NCBI GenBank assembly: GCA_963989385.1
Contig: OZ022499.1
Span: 82,573,903-82,637,902, forward strand
Direction of reading: 5' to 3'
DNA length: 64,000 nucleotides
From: Ctena decussata
Lineage: Eukaryota; Mollusca; Bivalvia; Lucinida; Lucinidae
Positions 51,301 to 62,042 of this stretch are shown one piece after another. The translations under genes and the position numbers were made by a program. Numbering within the stretch: the stretch's first letter is position 1; every line of letters begins with the position of its first letter. Below the pieces are notes generated by a model. That model ran no database searches, had not been told where the DNA came from, and was given only the letters and a program-made list of their open reading frames with translations.

Positions 51301-52301
51301 GTGAACAAAACAGGTAATCAAAACAAAAGGCTACTGAGGAAATCTCTACCTAGCCATTCACAATTCCACATATTGTAATGTGAGTACTGGAGCCATAAAC
51401 TTGAGATCGAAAAAAAGAAAAATTGATTCGCTTTTTCTGATCCAACAAGCACCTTATAAATAAAGATACCCATGAATGCACCAACACTGCTATTAAATTA
51501 TCTTACACTGTCACAAAATGGAAATTCCATGTTCAGTGGCAAATCTTAATTTTTATTTGGGTTTGATGGCCCTTCAAGATTATTCAGCTCATTTTGAGCC
51601 AGGTAAGGAAACAACACAATTTGACTGGCTTACATGGACAACTCTCACTATCTTGCCCAAGGTATTTTGTCAGACTTTGCTATGAAGCCCCTCTCTCTCT
51701 CTCTCATGTATGTTACAAGCATAGGTGTTCTAAGCATTTACCTCTCGAGTTGCACCTACATGGTTTCAATTTTTAGAAGGCAAACGACAGTAGGACATGC
51801 AAGCCTGGGTAAATATTTCATTAATTATCAAAACCTGAAAACTCAAAGGACTAACTTCAGTAGGGTGTCACTTATAGATACTTGAAACTTTTCTTGCTGA
51901 TTTGCATTGTTTATCTTGGCATGTGCTTCAAATATCAAGACTATGTGCTATTATTGTTTTATTTGTTACAGTAGTAAGTGATATCCACAGATAAATTTTC
52001 AAAATCATATACATGTATTCACAAACAATAAGAAAACTATGTGCATACTACTGTATTTGGCTTCCCCATTACCAGAAGAATTTCATTTGGGCCAGAAACG
52101 CATCAAATGATTATGGTATGTATAATATTCATCTCTTCAGAAGTAAAAGTGACAGAATTCTGACTGTCTCCTCTCCCACGCAATGTTTCTTTTGAAAACA
52201 GTGTGCAAACTTTTTTCCTAGTTTAGTTGGCACTTGCACAAGTAAATTATATGTACCCACATCCATGTACCACAAACATGTACCACATCCATGCAGTCAG
52301 C

Positions 52302-52562
52302 CGGGCCGCGTAGCGCAATCAGTAGGGCACCTGACTCATAAGTCAGAGGTCCTGGGTTTGATACCCGGTCTGGCCACATACTTTGGTTTCTCCTTCCGCT
52401 GATTCAAGAAGGGCAGTTGTCAGTTACTGGTGAAAGTATGTGCACTTAGAACTGGTTAACTGCTTAGGAGGTCTAAGCCTGCCCAGGAATAGTGTGGTTA
52501 GGTTAACTGACCATCCCGACGTGACCATAGTTGTTTACCGTGGACGTTAAGTAGCAAATCAA
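52302..52562 (+). mobile_element. SINE-A copy 5, nearly intact
   Basis: The head GGGCCGCGTAGCGCAATCAG has loop CTCATAA, B-box GGTTTGATACC and a TGGCCA end. The full body follows, ending CCGTGGACGTTAAGTAGCAA. The anticodon region resembles an initiator-Met/Ile type tRNA, but the body shows it is a SINE. Confidence 0.85.
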
Positions 52563-52631
52563 TCAACTGATCAATCAGTCTGATCAGTGCCTTTATTTTT
52601 CACTGCATGGATTGTCTAATAGCTGAACTTT

Positions 52632-53625
52632 TTATGCCCCCGAAGGAACTTCGGGTGGCATATTAAAATCGCACCGTCCGTCCGTCTGTCCGTCCGTCTT
52701 TCCGTCCGTCCGTTACCAATCGTGTCTCAGCTATAACTTTAAAACTACTGAAGCAAATTTGATGAAACTTCACTGATAGATAAAGCACAATGTGAAGGTG
52801 TGTTGCACACAAGACTTAGGTCCCTATGCCCAAGGTCAAGGCCACAATTGGGTCAGAGGTCAAACTATGTCTAAAAATCGTGTCTCAGCGATAACTTTAA
52901 AACTACTGAAGCAAATTGATCAAACTTCACAGATAGATAAAGCATAATGAGAAGGTGTGTCGGGCACAGGACTTAGGTCCTTACACCCAAGATCAAGGTC
53001 ACAGTTGGGTCAGAGGTCAAATTGTGTCTCAAAATCGTGTTTCAGCGATAACTTATAAACTACTGAAGCAAATTGAATGAAACTTCACAGAAAGATGAAG
53101 CATAATGAGAAGGTGTGTCACACATAAGATTTAGGTTACAACAGTCAAGGTCAAGGTCACAATCAGGGGTCAAAGGTCAAATCTTGCCTCTGCGATAACT
53201 TGAAACCTGCTGAAGCGACTTTCATCAAACTTCAAAGAAAGGTAAACCATAATGAGAAGGTGTGTTATACACAATATTTACGCTACCAAATCCAAGGTCA
53301 AGGTCACAATCTTGGGTCAGAGGTCAAATCATGTCTCTGCAATTACTCAGGAAAGTACCAAAGCAAACATTACAGAAAGATAAAGCCTACTGAGAAGATT
53401 TGCCGTTCACAAGACATACATTTTCACACCCAAGGTCAAGGTCATAGCCAGAGGTCAAAGGTCAACTCATTTATCCTCAATTACTTAAAAGCTACTGAAT
53501 GTAATGTGCAAGACTCAGGCTCCACACTCAAGGTCACAGTCACAACCAGGACTCAAAGGTCAGTTAAAGGGGCAAAGGTCAGTTTAAGGGGCCTTCGGGG
53601 GCATTTGTTACACTCTGTAACATTT
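52632..53625 (+). repeat. Tandem-core element e (about 150-160 bp units)
   Basis: The ends ATGCCCCCGAAGG / CCTTCGGGGGCAT are inverted. A (CCGT)n run lies at 52671-52715. About six units share ACTACTGAAGCAAATTTGAT and AAGGTCAAGGTCACAA. Confidence 0.85.
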
Positions 53626-54557
53626 CTTGTTAAATCTTTAATTGCAAGACTCGAGCTCTAGTCTTTGTGACTATGTAGGCTGATTAGTGTCTGACCTGGT
53701 CGGAAACTCTGTTTCTCAGGCTGAGGTTCAATTACAGGTATGTGCCTTTTATTTGCTCATAATTCACATGCAAATAGTTAGACTATGGTCCCAAAACACA
53801 TTGTGACATCTGATCGTGTGTGATGCTTTAAATTTCTTAAAATTTACTTGAACTGACTTCCAGTTTTACACCCTTAAAACTTGCTATGAACCGTTAAAAA
53901 ATTGTACAAGAACAGATAGATCAGTCTATATGGAAATGTGGGAACATGCCTCGCTAATTCTTTTTGTATGACTTTTTGTACCTAACTACCTACCTACCTG
54001 ACACATCTATCTATCAATTGTTTTCCCTCTGATCTCTGAGTTTCCTTTGATGCCTGAGTATCTGACAGTGTCACATGTTCTTCAATAGCCTATAAACTTC
54101 TTTGTTTGCTAATTACTTAAGATATGTGAAATAATATTTTGTTCTAAAACAGAGGAATATCCTGAAAAAAGGAGTTCATTAATTTTCACCCTCTGTAAAA
54201 ATGACATGTACCATAAGTCATTTGTTAACCTGACACCATCATATACATGTACATAACAGTGCTTTTCTCATCTTTATCAAAGCCAAACAAACAGGTATTT
54301 ATGGGTGAAATCAACATGTTATCTTAAAATAGGTGAAATTAACATTTTATCTTACATGTTTCCCAAACTAAATAAATCAGGCCAAAACAACTCACCCTTA
54401 AAATTGGGCTGAAACCACCCACTCCAATTAAGCTGAAATGATCTACCCCTTCAATTGGGCCAAAACAACCCAACCTAAAGGGAGTAGGACCGAAAAGACC
54501 CGGATTCGGCATTACATCACAATTTCTAAATGTGAGCCATATGTCATGGTTTTTATT

Positions 54558-55560
54558 ATGCCCCCACATCATATGATGCCGGAGGCATATAGCGTTTCAG
54601 TTGTGCGTACGTGTGTACGTTATTACATACGTCCATCTGTACATCCGTAAGTACGTACATACGTGATCCTGTTAGACTCAGGTTAAGATTTTTTGTAAGA
54701 GGTAGATTTCAGGGTTCCTATTATTGTAGCAACTTGAAATTTTGTATGAGGATATGAAATAATAAGTACAACAGGAATGCACAAGAATTAGGGCAGAATG
54801 ATCCAGATGTCACGGTCCACTGACTTCGGACTTAGGCTAATTTTGCAAGGTTAAGATATTTGTAAGAGGTAGATTTCAGGGTTCCTATTATTGTAGCACC
54901 TTAAAATTTTGTATAAGGGTTTATATCTATGAGTACAGCAGGAATACACAAGACTTAGGACAGAATGATCTATATGTCACGGTCCACTGACTTCGGACTT
55001 AGGCTAATTTTGCAAGGTTAAGATTTTCGAAATAGGTAGATTTCCGGGTTCCTATTATTGTAGCACCTTGAAATTTTGTATGAGGATTTATATCTATAAG
55101 TATAACAGAAATGTATAAGAATCAGGGTATGATGATCTATATGTCACGGTCCACTGACTTCGGACTTAGGTCAATTTTGCAAGGTTAAGATTTTTGTAGG
55201 AGGTAGATTTCAGGGTTCTATTATTGTAGCAACTTGAAATTTTGTATATCTATATATTATAGATATATATTATATCTATAAGTACATCAGGAATTTACAG
55301 GAATCAGGTTATAATGATCCATGTGTCATGGTCCACTGACTTTGTTTCTAACCAGCCTCTGTTTTGGCCATACAGTGACTCTGAAACTGTATAAAAGGCT
55401 GCTGTTTGTGTCACATTTCAAATGTTGGGCAATGCTTTGCCTGTGGCCTTTAATATTACTCAAGACTGCCTCTATGAACCTAGTTATCCTTCAAATGTCA
55501 GTTCCGTTATCACGGCGCCATCTTACTCAAGGCTCTAGGCGGGGGCATCCATGTACTTTG
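54558..55560 (+). repeat. Tandem-core element f (about 165-170 bp units)
   Basis: TATGCCCCCACATCATATGA at the left and GGCGGGGGCATCCATG at the right. Four units share TCACGGTCCACTGACTTCGG and GGTAGATTTCAGGGTTCC, with ACGTCC/CATCCGT-rich sequence near the left end. Confidence 0.82.
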
Positions 55561-55854
55561 GACACATTTCTAGTTGATTACTTCTTCAAGGTTGATTTCT
55601 TGGCGCGCATTGGTATGCGTCCAGATTTAAATAGGCATTTTGTGTCCCTGAAGCTGTCTTAGAATAGGAGTGTTTAGAGCTGGAAACAGCAGCTTAAACC
55701 CTTTAACGAGAAGTATTATTCAAGTTTGATGCAATCAGTCAATCAATAATCAATATTAGTTGCTGCTGCTGTCTAAGGTCACGGTCACAGACTAGGAAAT
55801 TTGTATTTACAACATTTGCTTGAAAGTTCCATTTCATGTCACTGTGTGTTTAGA

Positions 55855-55945
55855 TTAGGCAATGGCACTGGCCGGGTGGGGTGGGGGGGGGGGGGGGGGG
55901 GGGGGGGTTGAATAGGCAATGGCACTGGCTTGGGGGGGGGGAGGG
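55855..55945. repeat. G25 tract flanked by GGCAATGGCACTGGC copies
   Basis: GGCAATGGCACTGGC occurs at both sides of the G-run (about 55858 and 55915), followed by a second shorter G-run. Confidence 0.85.
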
Positions 55946-56078
55946 TTACATGAGCCCCTGTTCGCTTGCTGTAATTATGGTTTGTAGTTTCCAGTTAAAA
56001 CCCTGTTCCTTAGTTAACTATGTTTTGACTGGAAACTGTGCCATAACTGTTTTTATTCAACTTAAGCTAAGCAAGTCA

Positions 56079-56278
56079 GAGCCCTAGATAAGAGGGAGTT
56101 TTTGGTGATAATAAGGGCTAAATTTTGTTAATTCGGGATAAAAACATGTGCTGTGCCCCTCCTCTGAACCGTCTTGACGAGACGGTTCAGATGAGGGGTC
56201 ACAACATATGGTTTCAATGAGAAATAAAGAAAATGATCCTTCAATTATCATCAAATACCCCTCTTATCTAGGGCTCTG
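56079..56278. mobile_element. MITE-2 copy 4, ending 22 bp before the SRBD1 ATG
   Basis: AGAGCCCTAGATAAGAGGGA ... CCTCTTATCTAGGGCTCT, with centre TGAACCGTCTTGACGAGACG. It probably provides SRBD1 5' UTR or promoter sequence. Confidence 0.88.
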
Positions 56279-56300
56279 GGCAACTGAAGGAAAACAGAAA

Positions 56301-56590
56301 ATGGCGGACAGTGCAGGACCTTCCTGTTTGGACAGTGAAGGTAAATCTGCAGGAGAAAATAAAAGTACAAACAAAATGAAGAAGAATAATACTGGATCAT
56401 TAACAAACTGGACAATACCTGCCGTCATTTCTGCCCGGCTTGATGTACAGGATTGGACAGTTACAAATATTGTGAAGCTGCTGGAAGAAGGTTGTACTAT
56501 ACCGTTTATAGCTAGATACAGAAAGGAACAGACAGGAGGGATGGAAGTGCAGAAGTTGAGAGATGTGTGCCATATGACAGATGAACTCAA
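56301..56590 (+). CDS. SRBD1: SRBD1 exon 1
   Basis: There are 96 codons plus AA from ATG 56301 (context AGAAAATGG), MADSAGPSCLDSEGK to HMTDEL, donor GTAAGT. An in-frame ATG at 56208 exists but lies inside the upstream MITE, so 56301 is preferred. Confidence 0.88.
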
Positions 56591-59500
56591 GTAAGTAAAC
56601 ATAGCTGCAGATAAGTGCACAGGGTATTATCGATTCCGCTAATTTTTGCTTCCTGCAGAGACTGTACATCATATTTGGCTTCTGCTGAGACTGTCCGCGA
56701 TCTCTTGCTTCCTGCCGAGACTTCTGTACATGATAAATGGCTTCCTGCCGAGACTGTCCTTGTGATTCTGCTTCCTGCCGAGGCTCTCGGCAGGAAGCAG
56801 AGTCACGCGAACAGTCTCGGCAGGAAGCCAATTTTCGAGGACAGTAGTCCCTGCAGGAAGCAAGAGTTCGCAGACAGTCTCAGGGGAAGCCAAATATGAT
56901 GTACAGTCTCTGCAGGAAGCAAAAATTAGCAGAATCGATGATACCCTGTGAAGTGGGGCTTTAAGAACAATTCCAAGATATTTTTTTTTTATTTCTTGAT
57001 GAAAACATATGTTGTGACTTTTAGTTAAACATATTTTATTGCCTAAATAACTTAGCAAAGGGATCAGGCTACAAGTTCTCACAACATTAGTTACAGCTCT
57101 TCCCCTATGTTGTGACTCCTCATTAGAACTGTCTCACAGAGACAGTTCTGATAAGGGGTCACATCATATGCTTTTATGGAGAAGTATTGAAAATACCCCT
57201 TCATATCTGGGGCACTGAACTGTATACACACAATTGTATTTCTGATCATAAGATGTGGTATTGTCCCATCCAAAACTATCCTGAAAAGTTAGATCCATCT
57301 TATAAGACAGATCTAGATTTTTGGGATTGATTGAGAAGGAAAAGCCATCTCATAGTTGATTGATTTGTATACAGAGATGGAAAAACACCATCTAAAATCT
57401 TTTGACTCTTGTCCTGCAGAGAGCTGATGAAGTTACCATCAAATTTAACATTTCAGTAAAAAGATAAAAGGACTGCATACCTGTAAGCAGAACTTGGCTT
57501 TTTAGCTCACCTGAGCCGAAGGCTCACAGGTGAGCTTATAGTATAGGCAGGCATCTGTCGTCCGTCGTACGTCGTCCGTCGTCCGTCAACATTTTCAAAC
57601 GACATCTCCTCTGAAACTACAAGGCCCATTGTAACTAAATTTCATATATAGCATCTATAGGCAGGGGGAACCAATAATACTGTTTTTTTATCTAAATTGC
57701 TTCGGAACTTTGGTTGCTATGGCAACTTAAAGTTTCCATTGACTTGTATGGGAAAAATTGAAAATTTGCATTTATTGCTATGTCACTGCAGATATTTTGA
57801 CAAAACTTTTACAGAAATGTTCCTTGAGTAGTCCTCCATCAAGCACATGAAATTTTTGTCAATTGCACAATTTGGCTGGTTGCCATGGCAACCGAATGGT
57901 TAAAAATAGAAAAAATATTCAAAAATCATCTCCTCAGAAACTATGCAACCAATAAAGCTCAAACTTCACAGAGAGGATCTTGGCACTGCCCTCTATAAAA
58001 GTACTGTTTTTCTTGGCAATTGCTCTAGCAGTTTGGTTGCTATGGGAACTTAAAGTTGCCATTGACTTATAATGGCAAAATAGAAAATTTGCATTTATTG
58101 CTATGCCACTGCAGATATTTTGACAAAACTTTTATAGAAATGTACCTGGAGTAGTCTTTAACCAGCCTTTTTAAATTTATACAAATTGGGCAATTTTTCT
58201 GGTTGCCATTGCAACCGAATAGTTAAAAATGGAAAAATATTAAAAAATCATCTCTTCATAAATTGTGTGGCCAATAAAGCTCAAACTTTACAGAAAGAAT
58301 GTTAGTACTAGCCTCTATAGAATTACTATTTTTCATGGCAATTACTCCAGCAGTTTGGTTGCTATGGCAACTAAGAGTTTACATTGACTTATAATGGGGA
58401 AAATGGAAATTGGCAATTTTTGCTGTCTCACGGCTTTTATTTAGATTTTCATTCTACAGAAATGTTTCTTGAATAGTCCTCTATATTTCATATGAATTTT
58501 CTCCAAATCGCTGAATTTGATTGGTTGCCATGGCAAAATATAGGGTAAATTTTCAAAAAAAAAAAAAGAGAAAAAATGAAAAAATCCTCTGCTCAGAAGC
58601 CATATGGGGGATGAAGCTGATATTGTGCAAACATGTTGATGACAGAAGCCTCTACATGAATTTTGTTTTTTCTTCCAACCCAATAAGAACTTTGGTTGCT
58701 ATGTCAACTTATAGTTTCCATTGACTTATAATGGGGAAAGTGAAGCCATGAGGAGGATGAAGCTGATACTTTGCATACATATTAATAACATTAGCCTCTA
58801 CCTAAAGTATATTTCATATTATCATTGCCCATGTGAACTGGTTGCTATGGCAACTTAAAGTTTCCATAGACTTACAATGAGGAAAGTGGACATTTGGTAT
58901 TTATTTCTGTGTTATGGCAGATATTTTGACAAAAGCTTTACAGAAATGTTCCTAGAGTAGTCCTCTATCAGCTATAAGAATTTTGCCCAAAGACCTGATT
59001 TTGATTGGTTGCCGTTGCAATTGAAGGGCCAAATTTTCAATTTTTTCATTTTTTTTTTTTTTTTTTTTTGCCAAAGATCTTCTTCTCAGAAGCCATTAAG
59101 GGGGGATAAAGCTTATTTTTTGCATAAATGTTTGTGATATTATCCTCTACATAAATGGTGTGTTTTATTGCTGTTGTGCATGTTGTTTTGTTGCTGTGGC
59201 AACTTAGTTTTTCCAACATAACCTCAGTGCTCAGGTGAGCGATATAGGGCCATTGGCCCTCTGGTTTATTTGTGTGCTGGGCAAGGATCAAACCCCAGTG
59301 GTTACAGACTTAATGTTTATGAGCCAGAGTTTTTTTACCTACACAAAAGATACACAGGGATGAATTATGATTTTCTTTAATTTTTCCCAGAAAACTTGAC
59401 CCCTCATCTGGACTGCTCATCAAAGCAGTTCAAGGTCATTCATAAGATATATTTCTATGCATTGTTAAAGAAAATTGTTCCTGATTATCATCAAATTCTT

Positions 59501-60881
59501 CTACATAGAGCACTGGATCTGGATGGCAGTGTAGTCCCTTGGATCTAAACTTATTGGTGTACATGTACATAAGGATCATTGAAAACTTACACGTTATCTT
59601 CGACTGAAAGCCACAAACAGGACCATCCCACGTGATACGCCTTTGAATCTATCGTAGGTTTTATTTTCTGATTGTACAGAAGAGAAGTTTACTACCTGTC
59701 AGTTATTGAGTAAAACATTTCACTCATTTCAGAAATGTGCAGCATAAGATAGAGACAGTGAGTGTTGCTATAGAGAAGTTGGGTAAGATGACAACAGGAC
59801 TACGGTCAGCCCTCAGGAACGCTCAGCTGATGACAGAAGTTGAAGATCTGGTAAGAACAAGCCAGATAAAATGGGGGTTTGGGGATAATTCTAAGATATT
59901 TTTTTATGGCTCAACAAAACCCTATGTTGTGACCCCTCATTAGAATTCTAATGAGGGGTCACAACATATGGTTTTATAGAGAAAACTGGAAAATTATCCC
60001 AAATTTATCCCTGTTACAGTGTTACCCCTTCTTTAATATGGAGCACCACGGTAATTACAGTATTTGTTAATGAAATGATCAGCATCACAAGAAAAGAAGC
60101 CATATGGCATAGGTGAAGAGGAAAGACTGATGTAATGGTCTGTTTAGAGTGTTCCCTGTTTGCTTATACCATCTATGAATCTTTGAAAATGCAAAACTGA
60201 AGAAATCTAGTCAGTAAAGGCTGATTTTGATATTTACAGTAACAATATGCACACAGTATATTTTCCGTTTGAACACAAAACCAATTGAAAATTTTCAGAT
60301 TATACATTTATACAGTTCAGTGCTCCAGATAAGAAGGGGTAACAGGCGTAATTGATAAATATAGGGATAATTTTCCATAATTTGGCATAAAATCGTATGT
60401 TTTGGTCCCTCATTAGAACCGTCTAGCTAAGACTGTTCTGATAAGGGGTCATAACATATGTCTTCATTTCAAAAGAAAAGAATTACCTTTGAGTTATAAT
60501 TAAAATGCCACTTTATTTGAGTGGACAAGAGTTTGTAATTATGCAGTTCTGGTTGAAACATTTTTTTTTCTTCAAAATTTCTGTTTACAAGATAGGTGAT
60601 AATGATATCTATATTCAAGCATATGAATAGAAGCTGAATGCTCAGTATTATTGATAAATATATCCCGAGCCCCTCTGGCATCTAAAGTAGTGTTTTATTC
60701 TTAACTATATTATAACCACTCTAGTTTGTTTGTGTTTTCCAGTATGCTCCTTACAAGCCTGGTAACAAAGGAAGCCTTGCTGAGAGAGCCCGAGCCCTGG
60801 GACTTGAACCATTAGCATTACAGTTTGTCAATGGGGACTACAACATACAACCAGCAAAATATATACAAACTGGGGAGAAGG
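56301..60881 (+). CDS. SRBD1: SRBD1 (S1 RNA-binding domain protein 1), 5' part, three exons
   Basis: SRBD1 is the animal counterpart of bacterial Tex: an N-terminal Tex-like helical region, a YqgF/RNase H-fold domain, helix-hairpin-helix and an S1 RNA-binding domain. Exons: 56301-56590, 59733-59850 and 60743-60881, all joined in frame. Residues about 38-100 read WTIPAVISARLDVQDWTVTN then IVKLLEEGCTIPFIARYRKE, the Tex N-terminal signature (TIPFIxRYRKE). Exon 3 gives YAPYKPGNKGSLAERARALG, the second signature (sAPYKxGsKGxxAxRARxLGLE). About 36 residues precede the Tex region, against about 200 in the human protein, so an upstream exon may be missing or the N-terminus is short. Remaining exons lie to the right. 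A MITE-2 copy ends about 22 bp before the ATG. Confidence 0.92.
56619..56949. mobile_element. 331-bp hairpin MITE built from repeated GCTTCCTGCCGAGACTGT units
   Basis: The ends ACAGGGTATTATCGATTC / GAATCGATGATACCCTGT are inverted. Each arm holds about five units of a roughly 19-bp word (GCTTCCTGCCGAGACTGT) with 11-13 bp variable spacers. The second arm is the mirror, and the centre is CTGCCGAGGCTCTCGGCAG. It starts about 28 bp after SRBD1 exon 1. Confidence 0.85.
56953..57215. mobile_element. MITE-2 copy 5, interrupted
   Basis: Left-part words (ACAATTCCAAGATATTTTTT, AACATATGTTGTGAC) are at 56953-57020. The central hairpin and right end are at 57105-57215. The gap suggests an insertion or rearrangement. 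Confidence 0.65.
57500..59266 (+). repeat. Tandem-core element g (about 320 bp units)
   Basis: TTTTTAGCTCACCTGAGCCG at the left, then a TCGTCCGTCGTACGTCGTCC run. Units share TTTGGTTGCTATGGCAACTT and ATTTTGACAAAACTTTTACA. The right end GCTCAGGTGAGCGATATAGG is followed by hairpin GGGCCATTGGCCCTCTGG. It lies in SRBD1 intron 1. Confidence 0.82.
59378..59516. mobile_element. MITE-2 copy 6, diverged
   Basis: GACCCCTCATCTGGACTGCT and the right end CTTCTACATAGAGCACTGGA are recognisable; the left arm is eroded. Confidence 0.6.
59733..59850 (+). CDS. SRBD1: SRBD1 exon 2
   Basis: There are 118 bp after acceptor CATTTCAG. With the carried AA they encode K then NVQHKIETVSVAIEKLGKMT and LRSALRNAQLMTEVEDL, followed by donor GTAAGA. 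The pattern matches the helical linker of human SRBD1. Confidence 0.9.
59858..60049. mobile_element. MITE-2 copy 7, abutting SRBD1 exon 2
   Basis: It begins about 7 bp after the exon 2 donor (AGCCAGATAAAATGGGGG) and ends CTTCTTTAATATGGAGCAC. The central part is GACCCCTCATTAGAATTCTAATGAGGGGTC, a perfect palindrome. Confidence 0.82.
60320..60525. mobile_element. MITE-2 copy 8
   Basis: AGTGCTCCAGATAAGAAGGG starts the left arm; centre CATTAGAACCGTCTAGCTAA; the right end is eroded. It lies in SRBD1 intron 2. Confidence 0.75.
60743..60881 (+). CDS. SRBD1: SRBD1 exon 3
   Basis: There are 46 codons plus G after acceptor GTTTTCCAG: YAPYKPGNKGSLAERARALG, LEPLALQFVNGDY, YIQTGEK. The donor is set at GTCTGT (weak), because SRBD1 homology (YIxxxxKG) ends there. 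Read-through would add about 26 unrelated residues before a stop near 60961. Confidence 0.8.
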
Positions 60882-61841
60882 GTCTGTATTTTCTGAAGAA
60901 GCTCATGTCTTATTTTTTTGCGGAGTATGGTGTCTGGTCTGAGTCCTCACTGTATGTATAAGCTGACAGGTCCTGGAGTTGGAAAGTGGAAAATCAGTAA
61001 AATTTCCTTTACTTTATTTATTTGGCCATATGATTGGGGGCTTTTCCTTTCAAAATATACTCCAAATAACTAAATTAGTGATGTTGCTGTAAGATGGGAT
61101 TTTCTGTTACAAAATAATCCTAAAAGCCAAAGTCCACTACTTTTGATGACCTCACAGAGTTGAGGGTTTGTCTAGATGATCACTAGTTCCAAAAGGTTTG
61201 TCTTGGCAATGGAGGTTAAATTGAAATGATAATCAATGACATCGGACTGAAATCCATCAGAAGAAATATAAAGTTAAATTCTGCTTACATATTCCTGTAG
61301 ACCGAAATGTAAGGAAATAAAAAGTGTTAATAGCTAACAAACAATGGTTCACTCTTCGTGAGAACAAACCAAATATTTTAGCAGAATATTTTACTTGAAC
61401 AACATTTATTGAGGTAATGGACTTAGCTCAGAAAAAAATTAACCAGCTTTTGCAGTCTAAAAGCTCCTCACAGTTTTTCTTCAAAAAATGCAATGTTTTT
61501 GTATACTATATGTTAGAAAGACTACCGTAAGGCCCATATTCACAAACTAAACTCAAACTCCACCTCGACTCGAACTTACCGTATAAGTAGCTATAATTGC
61601 CTAACGGTCCAAGATTATCTCGAGGTGAGGTTGAGTCGTATTCACAGACATGAGTGCAGCTGGAGTCACCTCCAATAAGTAAGGTTTGGTCGAGGAACGG
61701 TGAAGCTCCCTCGACGGCCGCTCGAGTTAAGTTTTATTAATATTTTAGCGTTTTTATGGCTATGCTATGACAATTCGCAGCAGCACGACTACCAAAAATG
61801 TTGTTATAGGCCAGAGGACTTCAATGTAATACTCTATCAAC

Positions 61842-61844
<3 letters not shown>

Positions 61845-61872
<28 letters not shown>

Positions 61873-62001
61873 GTGTGTGACAAATTCATACTTATCAGTA
61901 AGGGTGCTGCTTTTCACAGACAGACAGGGTTTTGGCTCATGTTATAATATGTAATTTGTATTTCCTTACAGCCATATTAAGTCAATATGGAGACGTCTCC
62001 A

Positions 62002-62041
<40 letters not shown>

Positions 62042-62042
62042 T
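61845..62042. repeat. poly-T (about 29) and (GA)n microsatellites
   Basis: A poly-T run lies at about 61844-61872 and GAGAGA at about 62005-62041, in SRBD1 intron 3. Confidence 0.85.

Larger units (their letters stand above)
46961..56300. other. CRY-DASH/SRBD1 divergent intergenic interval
   Basis: It holds the D/E-box module, the reverse transcriptase pseudogene, a MITE-1 copy, a 300-bp MITE, SINE-A copy 5 and tandem-core elements e and f. No gene or named element was recognised in 47030-47600, 49170-50100, 50820-51180, 51300-52300, 53630-54550 and 55565-55850. Confidence 0.6.

Noticed and set aside
52302..52378. Functional tRNA gene
   Set aside because: The tRNA-like block is followed by the SINE-A body found in other copies, so it is a SINE head. 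The same holds for 11009 and 33090-33178.
53200..53661. 153-residue plus-strand reading frame
   Set aside because: It lies entirely in the tandem units of element e; the repeating translation is a by-product.
56619..56949. CRISPR array
   Set aside because: Repeat-spacer periodicity is present, but the host is an animal, the second half is the mirror of the first and the block has MITE ends.
56400..57082. Minus-strand frames of 143 and 137 residues
   Set aside because: They are translations of the hairpin repeat units (SLGRKQ-type repetition) and antisense of SRBD1 exon 1.
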